From Marthasterias glacialis (taxonomy: Eukaryota; Echinodermata; Asteroidea; Forcipulatida; Asteriidae): a stretch of 64,000 bases of DNA. Position 1 is the stretch's first letter. Each line of letters begins with the position of its first letter. The translations under genes and the position numbers were made by a program. The stretch is from assembly GCA_911728455.2 (NCBI GenBank), contig OU452232.1, positions 4,801,227 through 4,865,226 on the forward strand, in the 5' to 3' direction. A model generated the notes under the pieces. The model worked only from the letters and a program-made list of their open reading frames with translations, did no database searches and was not told the origin of the DNA. Shown here piece after piece: positions 25,201 through 40,200 of this stretch.

Positions 25201-28200
25201 GTCACTGGAAAATGTCATGCCGAGCAGGAGGGTTAAAGGGCCCATGAAGAGGTTTTTTTGTCACCGAACATTTTTGTGGCTTAATATATGGCATGTATGG
25301 TTTGAAATTAACAAAACATAGTATTGACCATTTTGATGTGTCTGTTATGCGTTAATACACTTTAATTGAGCCCCGAAAATGTGTGCCATTTGATTGCGCA
25401 ATGATCCATGACGTAGGCTGTGGTAAAACATTTCGAAGACGGCTCTGGTGCCAAGTGGTCAACAAGGCATTGTATGTTATTGTCACACACATGGCCCTGG
25501 TCAGCCGTTCCACTGTCTACGTCACAGATTTTATGTTAATGAGGAAGGGTGGGCGGAGCACGGCAACCCCCTCATGTTAGAAATCGTTATTTCTACGATT
25601 AATACGCATGTAAAAAATGTGAAAATAGTAAAAATATACTATAATAGGCTTTATTTTTTTAACCAATAAAAAATAATAATTCATGGGACCTTTAAGGTAT
25701 AGTACTGTGCACTGGTTACTGATTTGACTGTGTACTTGACTTACAGTTCTTGACTGGATGGGGCTGACTTGGTAGCCTTCTCATCTTTAGCGTACTTGCG
25801 CTGCAGTTTAGCAGCGGACATTTCTTCTTGCAGCAGCTGATTCTCTTGTTCTTCGGCAGCTGTGGGTCCAGTACGTCTTGGGGGCGGAGGGGAATTCTCA
25901 TCATCCGATACTGCCCACTGTTTGGCACCTAATTCAGATAAATATGGGTTGATTTTTTTTTTGTGACACCGTTTGGAAAAAATCATGGTCAGAAGCAGCA
26001 AGGATGCAAAATGACGCCAACTGTTTGTAGCGTCTCCTATCAACCGATGGTATCGCTGGAAGATGAAGCTTTCAGACTTCTTTTCACTGTATGTCTGGGG
26101 TCTGCGGATTATTTGGACAGATTATATATATATATAGATTATATATATCAGTTATATCCATACAAAAGCTACGAATTGGAGGATTTAAAAAATATCAAAA
26201 ACTCAACTGAAAAATTGCAATTTTGTGCTGGTTTTAGTGGTGACTGGTTTCAAATCAATTATTTGTGTGCTCATTTTTTATTTTATTTTGGCAAGACACT
26301 GAATTTTCCATGATGCAGTAGCGTCAGGTACCATGATGCTTTTCCTTTTCCATGGACTGTACCATTATGATTGAGGTAAGTTCAGTGACGTGTGACGGGA
26401 TGCAAGTTACCTCATGCGTAAAACAGAAAATGTCGATTGAATATTAAAAGAGATGTCTGTAGGTAGTGTGGTGCTGTCGATAGGGTGTCAAGAGTAGTCT
26501 GCAATTTGTTCCTTTTGAAAGCAATTTAACTTCCGCTAAAAATTTAACGGCAAACCTCCCTTAAAAGTCATAATTACCGGACTGAAATGTTACTGTCTTA
26601 CTCTTTTTCTCCGCGCCCTTCTTAAAAAGATGCTCCACATCCGTGTCCGACGTAGACGTTGTTCTTTTCTTAGTGCTGTCCGATTCCTTCTTGGATTTCC
26701 GAACTGTGAGTTTGGAGCAAACAAAATAACCAGGGGGAAAGAGACAGAGTAAAAAAACAAACTGACAAAACAGAGACAGAGGGACTCGTAGACGAAGTTA
26801 TTAAGGGAGGGGGTACAAAATGGGGTTATTTGATGGCAGACAATTGGATTACGGGCGGGGTAACATGAGGGTGAATATCTAGGGAAGGGGTACGTGAAGG
26901 AGGCGGGGTGGTGGTTAATTTTACAAGTACATATCTAGTGGATGGTCGGCGGTGCATGCATTGGATGGAATTGGAAATGCTGGATTATTAACGAATACTG
27001 TATCTGACCATGATCGTGGCAAGGAGTGGATGTGATGATAACTTAAAGCACGTGGACAGCATTGGTAACTGTCAATGACTGGTATCTGAACTTCATGTAA
27101 CCCAACATACACATGAAATAAAAAACCTGTGAATTTTAAGCTCAACCGGTAATCGGAGTCACAAGAAAATAGTGAAAAACCTGATCAATGTTTTAACAGT
27201 TTTCAAACATCGGATTTCAGACTCGTGAGTTCCAGACTAATTATTTTGACTCATCTCAAAAACTACAGCATTTCAGGTGAAAACATTTAAGGGAAGAATT
27301 TCCACCATGACCATCTTTATACCATGTAAGTTATGTGCACATCCGTAAATATTTATTTGCTCAACCTTTCAACTTTATCAATATGGTGCACACTCTTTAA
27401 ATCCAGCACAAAGTATTTTCACCATCCATCAAATTTGAAAATACCAGTAACTCAACCCCGAAAACTGTGCCTCTTGTTAATACTGACTTGACTTGCAACA
27501 TACCCGCCAAACCCTGATGTCTACGGACCCATTTCTCCAAAATCATCCACTCTACGGTGACTCACCACCAAAAATATCTAGACTTTGATGTGACCGTTCA
27601 AATGAGAAAGCAATCGTTATTGTGGTCTGCACTGGGATATCCTTCAAAGTCAGACAGCTTTCTAAGAAGGGTTCTGGCGGATTCGGGATTGTTAGGGTTT
27701 TTAAAAAGAGGTATGGGAATCTTGGACACAAGTTTTTTTCAAAAACTGAAAGATTTTCAACCAGAAGTGCACTGGGAGTGGATATGTTTGGTTTCTCCTC
27801 AGAGGGCAGGGTTGACTTGGCTGTGTAAAACAGAAGGGGTCCAACTCTGCCTAACCCAGGAACTGGATTTTGGGGGGGAAGTTGGGCTGCGTTCGAATCG
27901 AAGGCTTCGGCAGTGGCCATGGCTGGGTGACTAAAGAGGGCTACTATTCGTCGGTGTCACTGCAGCAAACAGCCATCGCCATAGCCGAAGGAAACTTGAT
28001 TCGGACAGGGCCTTGGGTGTGGGTCAGAGGACTGGTTGCTAGGCAATTTGGGGATAACCGTCAGAAGACTGGGCTACGATTGGGATATCGAGGCAACTTT
28101 TACCAAACAGAGACAGGTCGTTATGACACAAACATGACAAACAGATTGCGGGCGAGCATTTACACGCATTATACAGGGAGGATAGGGGTCTGTAAATACA

Positions 28201-31200
28201 AAGTAAACACAAACCATACGCAACAGGATTACAAATAAAAATTTGACGACAAACAATTGAATATCGGAAAAGACAAATGAGAATAATTAGGGCAAATCAG
28301 AGCAGTGAAGGGGAAAGTTATGCGATTAAGGATCGATGATGTTTGCACAACAATGGGTAGCGATTACGGTTAAAGGAGTTAAAAAGGTTAAAAGCACATT
28401 CAACAGGAAAAGGAATAGAGTGGACAAGAAAGAAGAATGGGCACAGAGAGGGAGAGAGATTATGTCAAAACATTAGTAATTTGTTAACAGGCCACGTTGC
28501 TGTTTTACATGACGATGCAATGGTAAATAAGCATGCACACAAACAGACCTCAATCACTGATGCGGCCATCTTTGTTTTTCCTCCGTGTACCAATCCGTGT
28601 GGCCAAGGTCAGGCTAGAAGTGAAAATAGTCTGGTACCAGGCTTAAATTGATTGAGAATCAGCAGTGCATTTGTTATTGGGAGCGTAGGGCAATCTAAGA
28701 GAGCAATGGCAAGATGAAGGTCTGTCTGAGGTTAAACTTGGGCATGAAACCATATGCAGGATTTCAAACTACACTTTGGCATGGTGCTAGGAATGTTTAA
28801 TTTGCACATGGATGAAGATGCCGATAACTTTTGGTTTAATTTGCAAGCTTTTCTCATTAACTGATTTTTAGGTTAACTTTGGCATTAAATTGTCTGAAAC
28901 AAATGTAACAGGTGAGTGGTTATAGCATGGTTTAATGCATAGTTCTTCCTCAATGAGCAAAGAGTATACAGTACGAGAAAACCATTTAAGGTAGACAACC
29001 AACCAGTAAAATCTATTAGGCAATATATTAATTGTACAGTTAAATGCAAACACAATGCACATGACTAATGTGATTAATAGGCCTACTGCCTGTTTTAGAA
29101 ACAGTTATGCAAGCTGGCAAATGTTTTCCTGATCGGAAAACTTTCCAAGGGTTTGCAGTTTTATAGGCATCACCAATGGATTGTCAATGTTTCCTGATCA
29201 AGAAAACTTCTTCTAGGGTTTCCAGTTTTGAAGGCATTGCTAATTGAATAAGAATATAACCTGTTCAGGAAACCTTTGAAGGATGTTTCCTAATCAGGAA
29301 ACTTTTCAAGGGTTTCCAGTTTTAAAGGCATCACCAATGGATTGTCAATGTTACCTGATCAAGAAACTTTTCAAAGGTTTCCATTTTTGTACGGGCCCCT
29401 TAATAGATTGCGAATGTTTCATGATCAGGAAATATGTTGCCAGAAAGGGAATTGTGTTCCCTGTTTGGGCATGACCTCCATGATCAAGCAAGCTGTTGGT
29501 TTGACAAACTTGGAGAGTTACTGGAGGCTCGAAGCAACATAAACTTTCAGGTAGTAGTTTGTGTATGATAACCTCGCCGGAGTGATTTACTAGGATCCTT
29601 CCTCACCCTAACAAAACCCAACACCATGAGGGAACTCAACACATAAACTGTTGGCCTCTGATATTGGTGGTATACCTGGGGCAAATTTCATGACACTGCA
29701 AAGAGTTCTGCGCTCATGGCGCCTTGAATGTGTGTATTTCTACGGGCCGCAGCAAGGCGTAAGTGCAGAATTCCCTGGTAACCAGTGCCATGAAATTGGG
29801 ACCTGATCCCATGTACATGTAAAGCATGATCAGTTTACCGGTGAAGTCCTCAGTCCAACAGAATCAAACCAAACATGCAGTTGGACTTTGAAGGGTTGGG
29901 GATGGTAAGGGTTAAATACATTCCCTTAAAAGTTTTTAATTTTGAATGTCTTAAGGGGATAATGAACGGGGAAAAAAATGAAAAAAGACAGCACGAAAAC
30001 ATACATGTACACAAAGATTTGTTATGCTCAACAGTATCGCGCGTATGTGCAAGTCTCGGCGAATCGAAAACCAGAAAACAAGTCGAAAGAAGACTTTTAT
30101 GAAATCAAATCTTCTTTTTTAAAATTTCATTTGTACAAGATTCTTGAAAAATAAAAATACTCGCAGCATTTTTTAAAAAATAAAAACAATTCCAATTTTT
30201 TAAAAATTCAAGTCGTTTGTTTAAACTAGTATTGAAACAAAAGTAAACTTGAGACATGGATGCTTGTTCGACCTCGATGATTCTCGACAACATGAAGTAC
30301 AAATTTCGATTTCATGCACGAATTTATGCAATCACTACATAGATTTGATGATAACATGAACGTCAGTTGGGCAAAATTCATAATTGTTTACAAGAAACTA
30401 GAAACTGAGGGTTTTCTTTGTTGATTTGTTAAATTTATTTCACTTTCATGTATTTCATCGCTAAATGTTACTTTCCCAACGACATAATATAATAATTGAT
30501 TGAAGAAAAAGAATCTCGCACGCGTAAAACTTGATATGGTTGGGACCAACTTGGTTCCGGAAGTTCCAATACACGGAAGACTTGCACAGTCTGTAAAAGC
30601 TTCAGGTAACAGATAATCTTAAGATAAAGTGTCTCTCAAGGACAAAATATTTCCACCTTGAAGGTGGCTTTTATTTTTCATTACTTTTAAAGGACAGTGA
30701 AACTGTGTAAGAAGACATAATATCCTAGGATAAAGTGCCGCTAACAAAGGATATCCTATTGTGGAAACTGCAGGGATTTTCTTGGAGAAAAATACTTATA
30801 GAGACAATATATCCTAGGATAAAGTGTTTCTTAACACGTTGACTGCCGACTACGAGTTTACTCGTACTATCAGGTGTACCGGAGTGTGCCACTACGAATA
30901 TACTCGTAGAAAATGAAAGGTCTTTGCATTGTAACTTGAACACACTGGCACCACTGATGGCGCAACCAATAAGCTGCTGGCAGTGGTGAGGACATGCTTC
31001 TATAAAATGTACATGTTCAAACTATTTAAGTAGGCCTACCTATTAAGTATGCGCGCATGCGCATAGGCCCTTACCCTTGGCAAATGGGAACACTGTGTGA
31101 AATTATGCACGGCAGTCAACGTGTTAATGAGATATCCCAGTAGAACGGCCGCAGAAGTATCAAGGCCATAACAGACCGATCCATTAAGCCCCGCCTACTA

Positions 31201-34200
31201 ACGTAATGACCAATCACAACCTTGACAACGCCACTGAAAGTCTGACAAAAGTCCGGCACCTTAAAATTCCATTAGAAAAGTAAACAAACCGCTGCCATTG
31301 TTCTGACACACAACTGTACGAACTTTTGTTTTGTTTGAATTTTTTTTGTATTTCTGGTGGTTCAAATCCCACAGCAGTGGTCCTTGTACAGTCGTGTATG
31401 AGTGGTTTAACAGTGTTCCTGTCTGCATTGTTCTTTGGACTCAAGGCACTGCTCAAAAGGCCACGAAACTAAATCCATACCGTTCACTAAAACCATGTAC
31501 ATGTGTGTTTCCGATACGTGTGTGTGGCCGCAATCGAACCACTGCTGCGATCGTGGCAAGAAAGTCACACCATGCTAGGCAGTAACCAAGGTAGGTGGGG
31601 CTTAATGGATCGGTCTATTGTACAAATATCATGTAGACTTGACAGACAGACAAACAGCACAAAACTGACAATGTAAAATACATCCAAAATAGCCTAAAAA
31701 GTCTACTTAAATAGATAACTATACTCATGCAAACGAACACAGTTGTTCGAACACTCAACAAGTTCAGACCAGTCTCCACAGGAGAGTATGACAGCATTTG
31801 AAATATTCATTGCAAAAGTTTATGGGAAAGATCGGCCAAAGTTGATGAAATTCCAAGTTGGGCAAATAATTCACCAAGGAGTACCAGGTCCCATTTTCTA
31901 TTGTGAATTATTCCAGGTTCATGAATTATTCTTGGCAAATCAAATTTCGCATCTAGTTCATTAAAAAAAAAATCTATTAAAAAAAACAGTACCAACAACA
32001 ACAACAACAACAACAATTAACAAAAAAACTTGAAGCATCTCACCTTCTTGTGAGTCATCTTGCTCTGTTCTGCCTTTGGTCTTCTTCATGTTTGCTGTCC
32101 ATGGACGATTGTATCCCCTATCCTCACCCATACCAGGCAGGGCTACGATACAATAGGGGTAAGATGAAGAAGACACAGTAACAACACTACCCCCTCCCCT
32201 AACCCCATTGATTGTATCCCCTACCCTCACCCATACCAGGCAGGGCTATGATACAATGGGGGTAAGATGAAGAAGACACAGTAACAACACTACCCCCCTC
32301 CCCTAACCCCATAGATTGTATCCCCTACCCTCACCCATACCAGGCAGGGCTATGACACAATGGGGGTAAGATGAAGAAGACACAGTAACAACACTACCCC
32401 CTCCCCTAACCCCATTGATTGTATCCCCTATCCTCACCCATACCAGGCAGGGCTATGACACAATGGGGGTAAGATGAAGAAGACACAGTAACAACACTAC
32501 CCCCTCCCCTAACCCCATTGATTGTGTCCCCTACCCTCACCCATACCAGGCAGGGCTATGACACAATGGGGGTAAGATGAAGAAGACACAGTAACAACAC
32601 TACCCCCTCCCCTAACCCCATTGATTGTATCCCCTACCCTCACCCATACCAGGCAGGGCTATGACACAATGGGGGTAAGATGAAGAAGACACAGTAACAA
32701 CACTACCCCCTCCCCTAACTCCATTGATTGTATCCCCTACCCTCACCCATACCAGGCAGGGCTAAGACACAATGAGGGTAAGATGAAGAAGACACAGTAA
32801 CAACACTACCCCCTCCCCTAACCCCATTGATTGTATCCCCTACCCTCACCCATACCAGGCAGGGCTAAGACACAATGAGGGTAAGATGAAGAAGACACAG
32901 TAACAACACTACCCCCTCCCCTAACCCCATTGATTGTATCCCCTACCCTCACCCATACCAGGCAGGGCTATGACACAATGGGGGTAAGATGAAGAAGACA
33001 CAGTAACAACACTACCCCCTCCCCTAACTCCATTGATTGTATCCCCTACCCTCACCCATACCAGGCAGGGCTAAGACACAATGAGGGTAAGATGAAGAAG
33101 ACACAGTAACAACACTACCCCCTCCCCTAACCCCATTGATTGTATCCCCTACCCTCACCCATACCAGGCAGGGCTAAGACACAATGAGGGTAAGATGAAG
33201 AAGACACAGTAACAACACTACCCCCTCCCCTAACCCCATTGATTGTATCCCCTATCCTCACCCATACCAGGCAGGGCTATGACACAATGGGGGTAAGATG
33301 AAGAAGACACAGTAACAACACTACCCCCCTCCCCTAACCCCATTGATTGTATCCCCTACCCTCACCCATACCAGGCAGGGCTATGACACAATGGGGGTAA
33401 GATGAAGAAGACACAGTAACAACACTACCCCCTCCCCTAACCCCACTGATTGTATCCCCTACCCTCACCCATACCAGGCAGGGCTAAGACACAATGAGGG
33501 TAAGATGAAGAAGACACAGTAACAACACTACCCCCTCCCCTAACCCCATTGATTGTATCCCCTACCCTCACCCATACCAGGCAGGGCTATGACACAATGG
33601 GAAAACCAAAACTGAAGCTAAATAAAAAAATGCAATCCTCCCTTATATGATATTATATGATATTCATCTCAGTGTCATTGTGTCATTATATAAGAACTAA
33701 AAACTCCACTGACCCTCCATGGGCGAAAATCCCTATGAGTGGATACGAATGTCCAAAAATGTTTGCTGTGTAAACTAATGAGTGACCAGTGTTATATGAT
33801 TGGTCAGTACCATTGTCTCAATGGGTAAAAATGCTTTATGGTGAACCGTGTCCCATGGTTTTGTCTGCCCTCTACCTGTAGTTCTAAAATCTCTTCGATA
33901 CTACAGGATTCTTTAGAGCTGTTTATGTACATGATCAGGCAGGGAATTTACATAACGTACATGTAAATGCTGCCATTTTAATGTTACAATTATTGATTAC
34001 TACATACGTATACATGTAACACTACAGGGCCCAATTTCATGGCTCTGCTTACTGGGTCATTCTGCGCTTACGAAGACCATTCGCCGCTTACCAGGTTAGC
34101 GCCGAATTTCTGCGCTAGCTGTGTAAGCACGGAATTCTTAGTTACGTGAACTACGCACGCGCACAAGCAAAAACTCCTTGCGAACCCGTGAAATACGCTC

Positions 34201-37200
34201 AAGTAAGCGCGAAATTTTCTGCTTTTGTAAGCGCCAATTTTTTGCTTACGGTAAGCAGAGCCATGAAATTGGGCCCAGTTGCTTTGGTCTACCAGCGTGA
34301 GTCAGGGACACAGTTAACATGGTCAAGATGTACTAGGGGCTGAGGATTGGAGAGGGGATAGGAGGTCAATGTACAGTGTGAAAACTACTTAACATATCAA
34401 ATAGGCATGCATTCTTGCGTAATGTAAGTCTGAGGTGAAATCTGGACTAATCCATTTTCGTGAGGAAAAGCCAAGTGAAATGGAAAAGCCAGATTTCACC
34501 GTGCGATTATATTTTGCGACAATGCACGAACAAAATGCGTTTAATATCTGTTTTATATACCACACACACATAGATCCTTGTCATTTGAATGTTTTTTTTC
34601 ACAATAAACATGATAAACACAAAATAGAAACGGAAAATCATCCATACCACAACCTCTAAAAAATTCTATAAACCAAACCTTCTAAATACTGCGGTTGAGT
34701 CCATTTGTAGACACCAACCTTGTACACAGTGACAAGACCATGCCACTAGCCTCGTCTGGACGAACGGCCAGGAACGATTATTTTGGGAATGTGTACTGCA
34801 AATTAAGCTTCGAAAATGTAAATGATGTAGGACGCGCCAACGTTGCGGCAGTAAATCATGTGATGGCAAACTGAAGTATGACAAGTGACGGTTGTTCAAC
34901 CAATCAAATGCCAAGGATCTGTGTGTGCGGAATATAATTAGTGCTCACTGGAGTAACAGCTCCCCTACATATATGTTTCATGATCATACATGCACGATAT
35001 ACATCATAGTTATAAGCTTACACAATATCTGAACTAGTATAGTAACATAAACATAAAAGAAAAGGCGTATTGTACGGAGGGCGGAACAATCACAGGGGCA
35101 ACACAAAGGGCATTTGTGAACAAATGTTATTGTGAAAACATTTGTGTCACGGCCATTGGCCATTGGCCTTGTGCACCGGACTCAAGTTCTGATGGATAAG
35201 TCATTAGGGTCTGGGTTCGAATCCTGGTCATGGCACTTTATGGCAGTTATAGTTCAGTGTCATGCTCAAGGACACTTAACCATACTTGCTTCTCTTCACC
35301 CGGGAGTAAATGGGTACCTGTGAGGGCAGAGCTGGTTCTTGTGATAGATTTAGCTTGGTGTGCTACATACATTACTTGGCAACACAGGCTGTATACTGCC
35401 CAGGGAGCTGAGATGGTTTAAGGCCCCAGCTCAACATTGGTAAGAAGAAAAATATAAACGTTCACAGATTTACCTATACCTTACATGGTATTAAAGATAA
35501 TGATGGTAGAAAACTTTCCTTGAAATATTTCTGCCTGAAGTGTTATCGTTTTTAAATAATAAATGAAATAAGATTGAAAATTAGTTTTCGTCTCATTGAG
35601 ATAAAAACTCTGCCTATAGGAATGCGTATATAAAAATGCTGAATGCATTTTTACCGTTTTCTTGCAAACGAAACAACGGAACGAGCTGAAATTTTCACAG
35701 GGTGGTTTTATTACATGTATCTTGATTTGTGCAAAGAATGGCAAGTATTTACAGTCAGTTTACCAATGTTGAGCTGGGGCCCAGTGACTGGGGTAATAAT
35801 AATGTTCATGCACACCACGAACGCCAAAATAGGCCGCTATCGGTCATGTCAGTGTTATAACTATGCTACATTTTTTTTGATGGTTAGTACATTAATCATC
35901 ATACTGTATAGACGCACAGCCCTAACTGCAAACCCCAGCATTTAAAAAACCATTATGCTACAACATGTACGTAACATGTACAACATGTTTGCGGAAAAAG
36001 AAGGTGCAATTTAAATTGTTGTTCATTAATTCACTCCTCACACAAAAACCCCCAAGAAATGAGTTGATTATGAAGGCACAAAGGTTTCTGGAGTGATAAG
36101 GAAGAAGGAATAACACAATTACACACATTGTACATGTATAACAAATATTCTCAACTAACATGACGTGCACTACAACTGAAAAAACATCCAAAGCCATCTG
36201 CAGCTTTTGTAATTTAAAACGGGTAGTTGATGTCAGCGATAACTTTCAATCAAGTAATATTTATATATATAGTCCATTTTCTAATCAATTTCCAGCGTTT
36301 TCTCTCATTACTTGGATGCATTTATGCTCGCATACATGTTTGACGCACACTTCACGCCAAGTTGGCGTTTTGTATAGTTGCATCGACAATATTAGTCAGA
36401 GATGCCCATTGTGCATAGCAAAAACGAACGCTTGGCATATTTGGTGAAAACTAATGGATGGAAATAAATTTACGCTTCCAAAAACTAATAATGATACACC
36501 TTTAAATGTTAATACTGAAGAAACACTTTGGGGTTTTATTTGCTCAAAGGTGATCATTGCACTTGCAATTATCTTCAACACGAGCAAACTGTGAGAAACA
36601 AGTCAAGACAAGTACCCAATTCCATATAGCTGCTTAAGCACACAAAAGTGCTTAACACTTTTTTGGGTAAGCAAAAATGAGCAGGAAACCAATCCCAAAT
36701 GGTACATGTGACATGGTATTTTGGCTGGTAATCTTATTCTAGTTAGCAAAATTGGTTGTGCGTCATGGCCAAGTGGTCAAGCGCACCGGACTCAAGCTCT
36801 GGTGTTTTCTGATCAGCAGAGTGTGGGTTCGAGTCCTGGTCTGACACCACTTGTGTCCTTAAGCAAGACATTATTGCTTTGTCCTTCGGATGGGACGTAA
36901 AGCCGTAGGTCCCGTGTGTTGTGAAATGGGCGTAAAAGAACCCAGTTACACTTATCGCTAAGAGAAGGAGTTTGCCCCGGTGTTTCTGGCAGTGGCTGCT
37001 GAATGCACCGCAGCACCTTGTAAACCCTTACAAGGTGCTACATAAATGGGTCTCAAGAATCGAAGATTTCAAAAACCTGTCTTAAAAAAATAACTAGCGC
37101 TTTGAGATGCCTGTAGATGAAACGCTATATAAAAACTAATTACTACTACTATTATTAGAAACTTCCATTTGCTTATTAAGCAACGCTGTGAAATTGAGGT

Positions 37201-40200
37201 CACTTTTTTCACTGCACAAGTTTGGCTTTGGATGTTAACTGTGTACTGTTTTTAACGGGAGTCACGTACTGAAGGTGTGTGAAAAGGGTATGTGGGTGTG
37301 GGTGTGGGTGTGGGTGTGGTCTAATAGACTAATCCGAGCAGCTCGTTCATGGGCGTTTACACCATCACAGCTACGGCCGCTGCACGCCCGCGTCGACGCA
37401 CACGTACTGTGAATTCTCCATGCTGATTGGTACATAAAAAGCGCTATACGAGCTCTTGGTGTGTTGCGCGCTTGCGGCGGGCATAGCTGCAGTGGTGTAA
37501 AACACCATAAACGAGCGCTGGGTTGGTCTTCACAAAACTAGTCCTAACTTAGGACTAGTCCTAACATATGTCTAGTCCTATAAGTTAGGACTAGTTACTC
37601 GTCCTAACTCGGGATAAGACTAGTCCTAGCGCTTTGTGAAATCCACACCAGCTCAGATTAGTGTATACATGTATGATTTGAATCAATGACAGGTACAAAA
37701 CAGAGTTGGGAACACACAGCAATACTCACCAGGATCAGCTGTGTTTTTCCATCATCAAACAGATATAGGGAGGGTCAAAAACAAGGGAGAGTTTGACATT
37801 AAACATGTTCCTGAAATGGCTGCTACATACAAGGTAAATCCACAGCCCCCATCTGATCAGCCTGTCTCACGTTTGACTGCAAAGTATCTGGTACACGTTA
37901 CATATAGTGACTAGCTTGGGTTACAGGGGGGAATGCTCATTTTGAATTCCTGAAAACCAGGGGGCCAATTTCACCCCCGAGCTGCTTACCCCGGAATTCC
38001 CCAATTAAAGCCCACAGAATTACATGCTTCAACACTAGGGCACCTTTTGCGCAGAATTCTAGGGTAAGTGGTGCTGTAACATTTTGAGACCTTTTTCCCA
38101 CGATGCACTGCACAAATGGCCCACTCCTGGACAGACTGTAGAGGGCTCAATGTGTTGAAAATCGCCTGTATTGGTTGTGAACTGGTCATTGATCCTTAAA
38201 CCATTTCAGACTTTACTGGAACATGTTTCACCAGGGGTTCAGATTATGAAATGGACAATTTGAGGGAAGTTGTTTTGTTTTATTAAATGACAGGCTTGCT
38301 TGGATCTTCATGGCAGCTAAGAAGACCTCTGCCTCTGGGGGCTCTACTCCTGGCCTTGGTGCCCCTTTAAAATGTGTTTTTTTTCCTAAGAGAAAAAGTA
38401 CCCCATCATTGGCAGGCCTCGATCTTAAGAAAAAAACGGGGGCAGGCCTTTGCTGGCCAAACCTGAGAATTTGTATAAGGGCATGCTGGCCAGGTTGGTA
38501 GTGACAGTGCAATTTTTCTGAAGGGCCTGCTGGCCAACTCAACAGGGCATGAGGCTAATGGCCTCGGTTAAGGTCAAGGCCTGCATTGGGAAAATTGACT
38601 CTGCACAAATTACATATTGTAATTACCAATTCTCTTCTGTGTGTTTAAAACCCAAACTCCCCTGAGTGATTTACTAGAATCCTTCCTCACTGTTGGACTC
38701 TGATTATGGTTGTACCCCCCCTGATCCCATGCAACGCATTAGTCGTTTTTTTTCTGATGCAGTCCTTAGTCCAACAGAATCAATCAAAACAGTTGGATTT
38801 GGATGGGTTTGAGATGGTTGGGTTAAGCTAAGTCCATGTAACTTACATGCTGCAGCCCAGGTGCCTGGAGATTTCTTCATGACCGGCACTGTTGAGCCGA
38901 ATTTGTGCTCCGACTGCAAAAACAAATCAAGACAGTTGTATTGTCCTGAGTTTCATTCGACTTTATTACTAGACTTGAGACGAAATCAATAATTGTAACC
39001 TCGAGGCGAAGATTCAATCAATGAGGAGATAACACTTTACTTTTAATACGTCCTTCTCGGTCTGTGCCAAATCACCACCTGACTTATAACAAAGTAATCC
39101 TATAAGATTATTCCCAATGTTATTTACAAATAGAATTCTCACGCCTGTATATGCCAAAATAACTTTACGCACAGCTATTAAGGGGTGTGCGTGATGTAAA
39201 CACATAAAGTTCTCACATCGCGCACGACGGGTTAATTAACACAGCAGGTGCGGCGCAATGCTGGGGCAGGCCGACCGCAGAATAAAGTAGGTACAATTTG
39301 TGAATAATCCATCACTAATAAATCTATAAATATCATTATATAATCAATCATTGTGTAATTTCATGACAGTACTATGATGATGCCTCACATGGCTGGGTCA
39401 TAAGCTATGACAACCCAATCAAGTGCCAGCCAAACAAGCAATAATCCCAGCAAAGATAAATAGACCTTATGCATTGACGTCATCACGCCGCCATCTTAGA
39501 GGTAAATCGATGATGTAACAATGGAAACGCAGAGATTTGTACGCGCGGCGCACAGGATTGGCCAATGAACAACCTCATTTTGACCTCTAGGTGAGGGCGC
39601 CCTACTCAAATGACGTCATGTGCATAAGGTCTATACAAGAAACTGAGAGGAGGGCAAAAAGGCAATGTGGCTTGCTTGCATGAACAAAGAACTACAAGCA
39701 GTGGGACTCAGAGGTGGTCAGGAGGCAGCGTCACTGGCAAGTGACAGTGGGGCTGGAAGAGCATTATAGGGAGTGCTATGTCTGAGTAGGACGTACAGTA
39801 CCACGATGATGACTACGGTGAGGAAAGTGCACAAACAGATCTATGGACCAATCCACTGCAGAACTTCTGTATCAGTGTTTTCCGCCTTATATGCCCAGCA
39901 CTCTTTTTCAGCCGTGGGTCTGGGTTTTGTACCAATCCTATGCTGTGGCTCACGGCCGAGGTTTTGCAATGCATGATTTGGCATTTTCGGGGTAGAGAAA
40001 ACAAAAATCGCAGTGCAATAAAGGGAGTCTCTGTTCGCTTGGCTTTGTCAAGTCAGGGTTTCTTTGTGCCAGCGGTACTTTAAAAAATAGATGATTCTGG
40101 CAAATCTATTGGAAAATGAGTGCATCACAAAACTGAATTTGACCTTGCAGCCCAAACATTAAAAGAAGAAGAAATTAATTGGTCTTGTTCAAAAACTATT

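Noticed and set aside
27552..27934. Overlapping open frames over 120 codons on both strands
   Set aside because: No similarity recognised, no splice context needed by the C8orf34 phase chain, and one end falls in a small inverted-repeat element.
32041..33600. CRISPR-like array of regular repeats
   Set aside because: Units are contiguous 103-bp copies without unique spacers, in an animal gene. It is a minisatellite.
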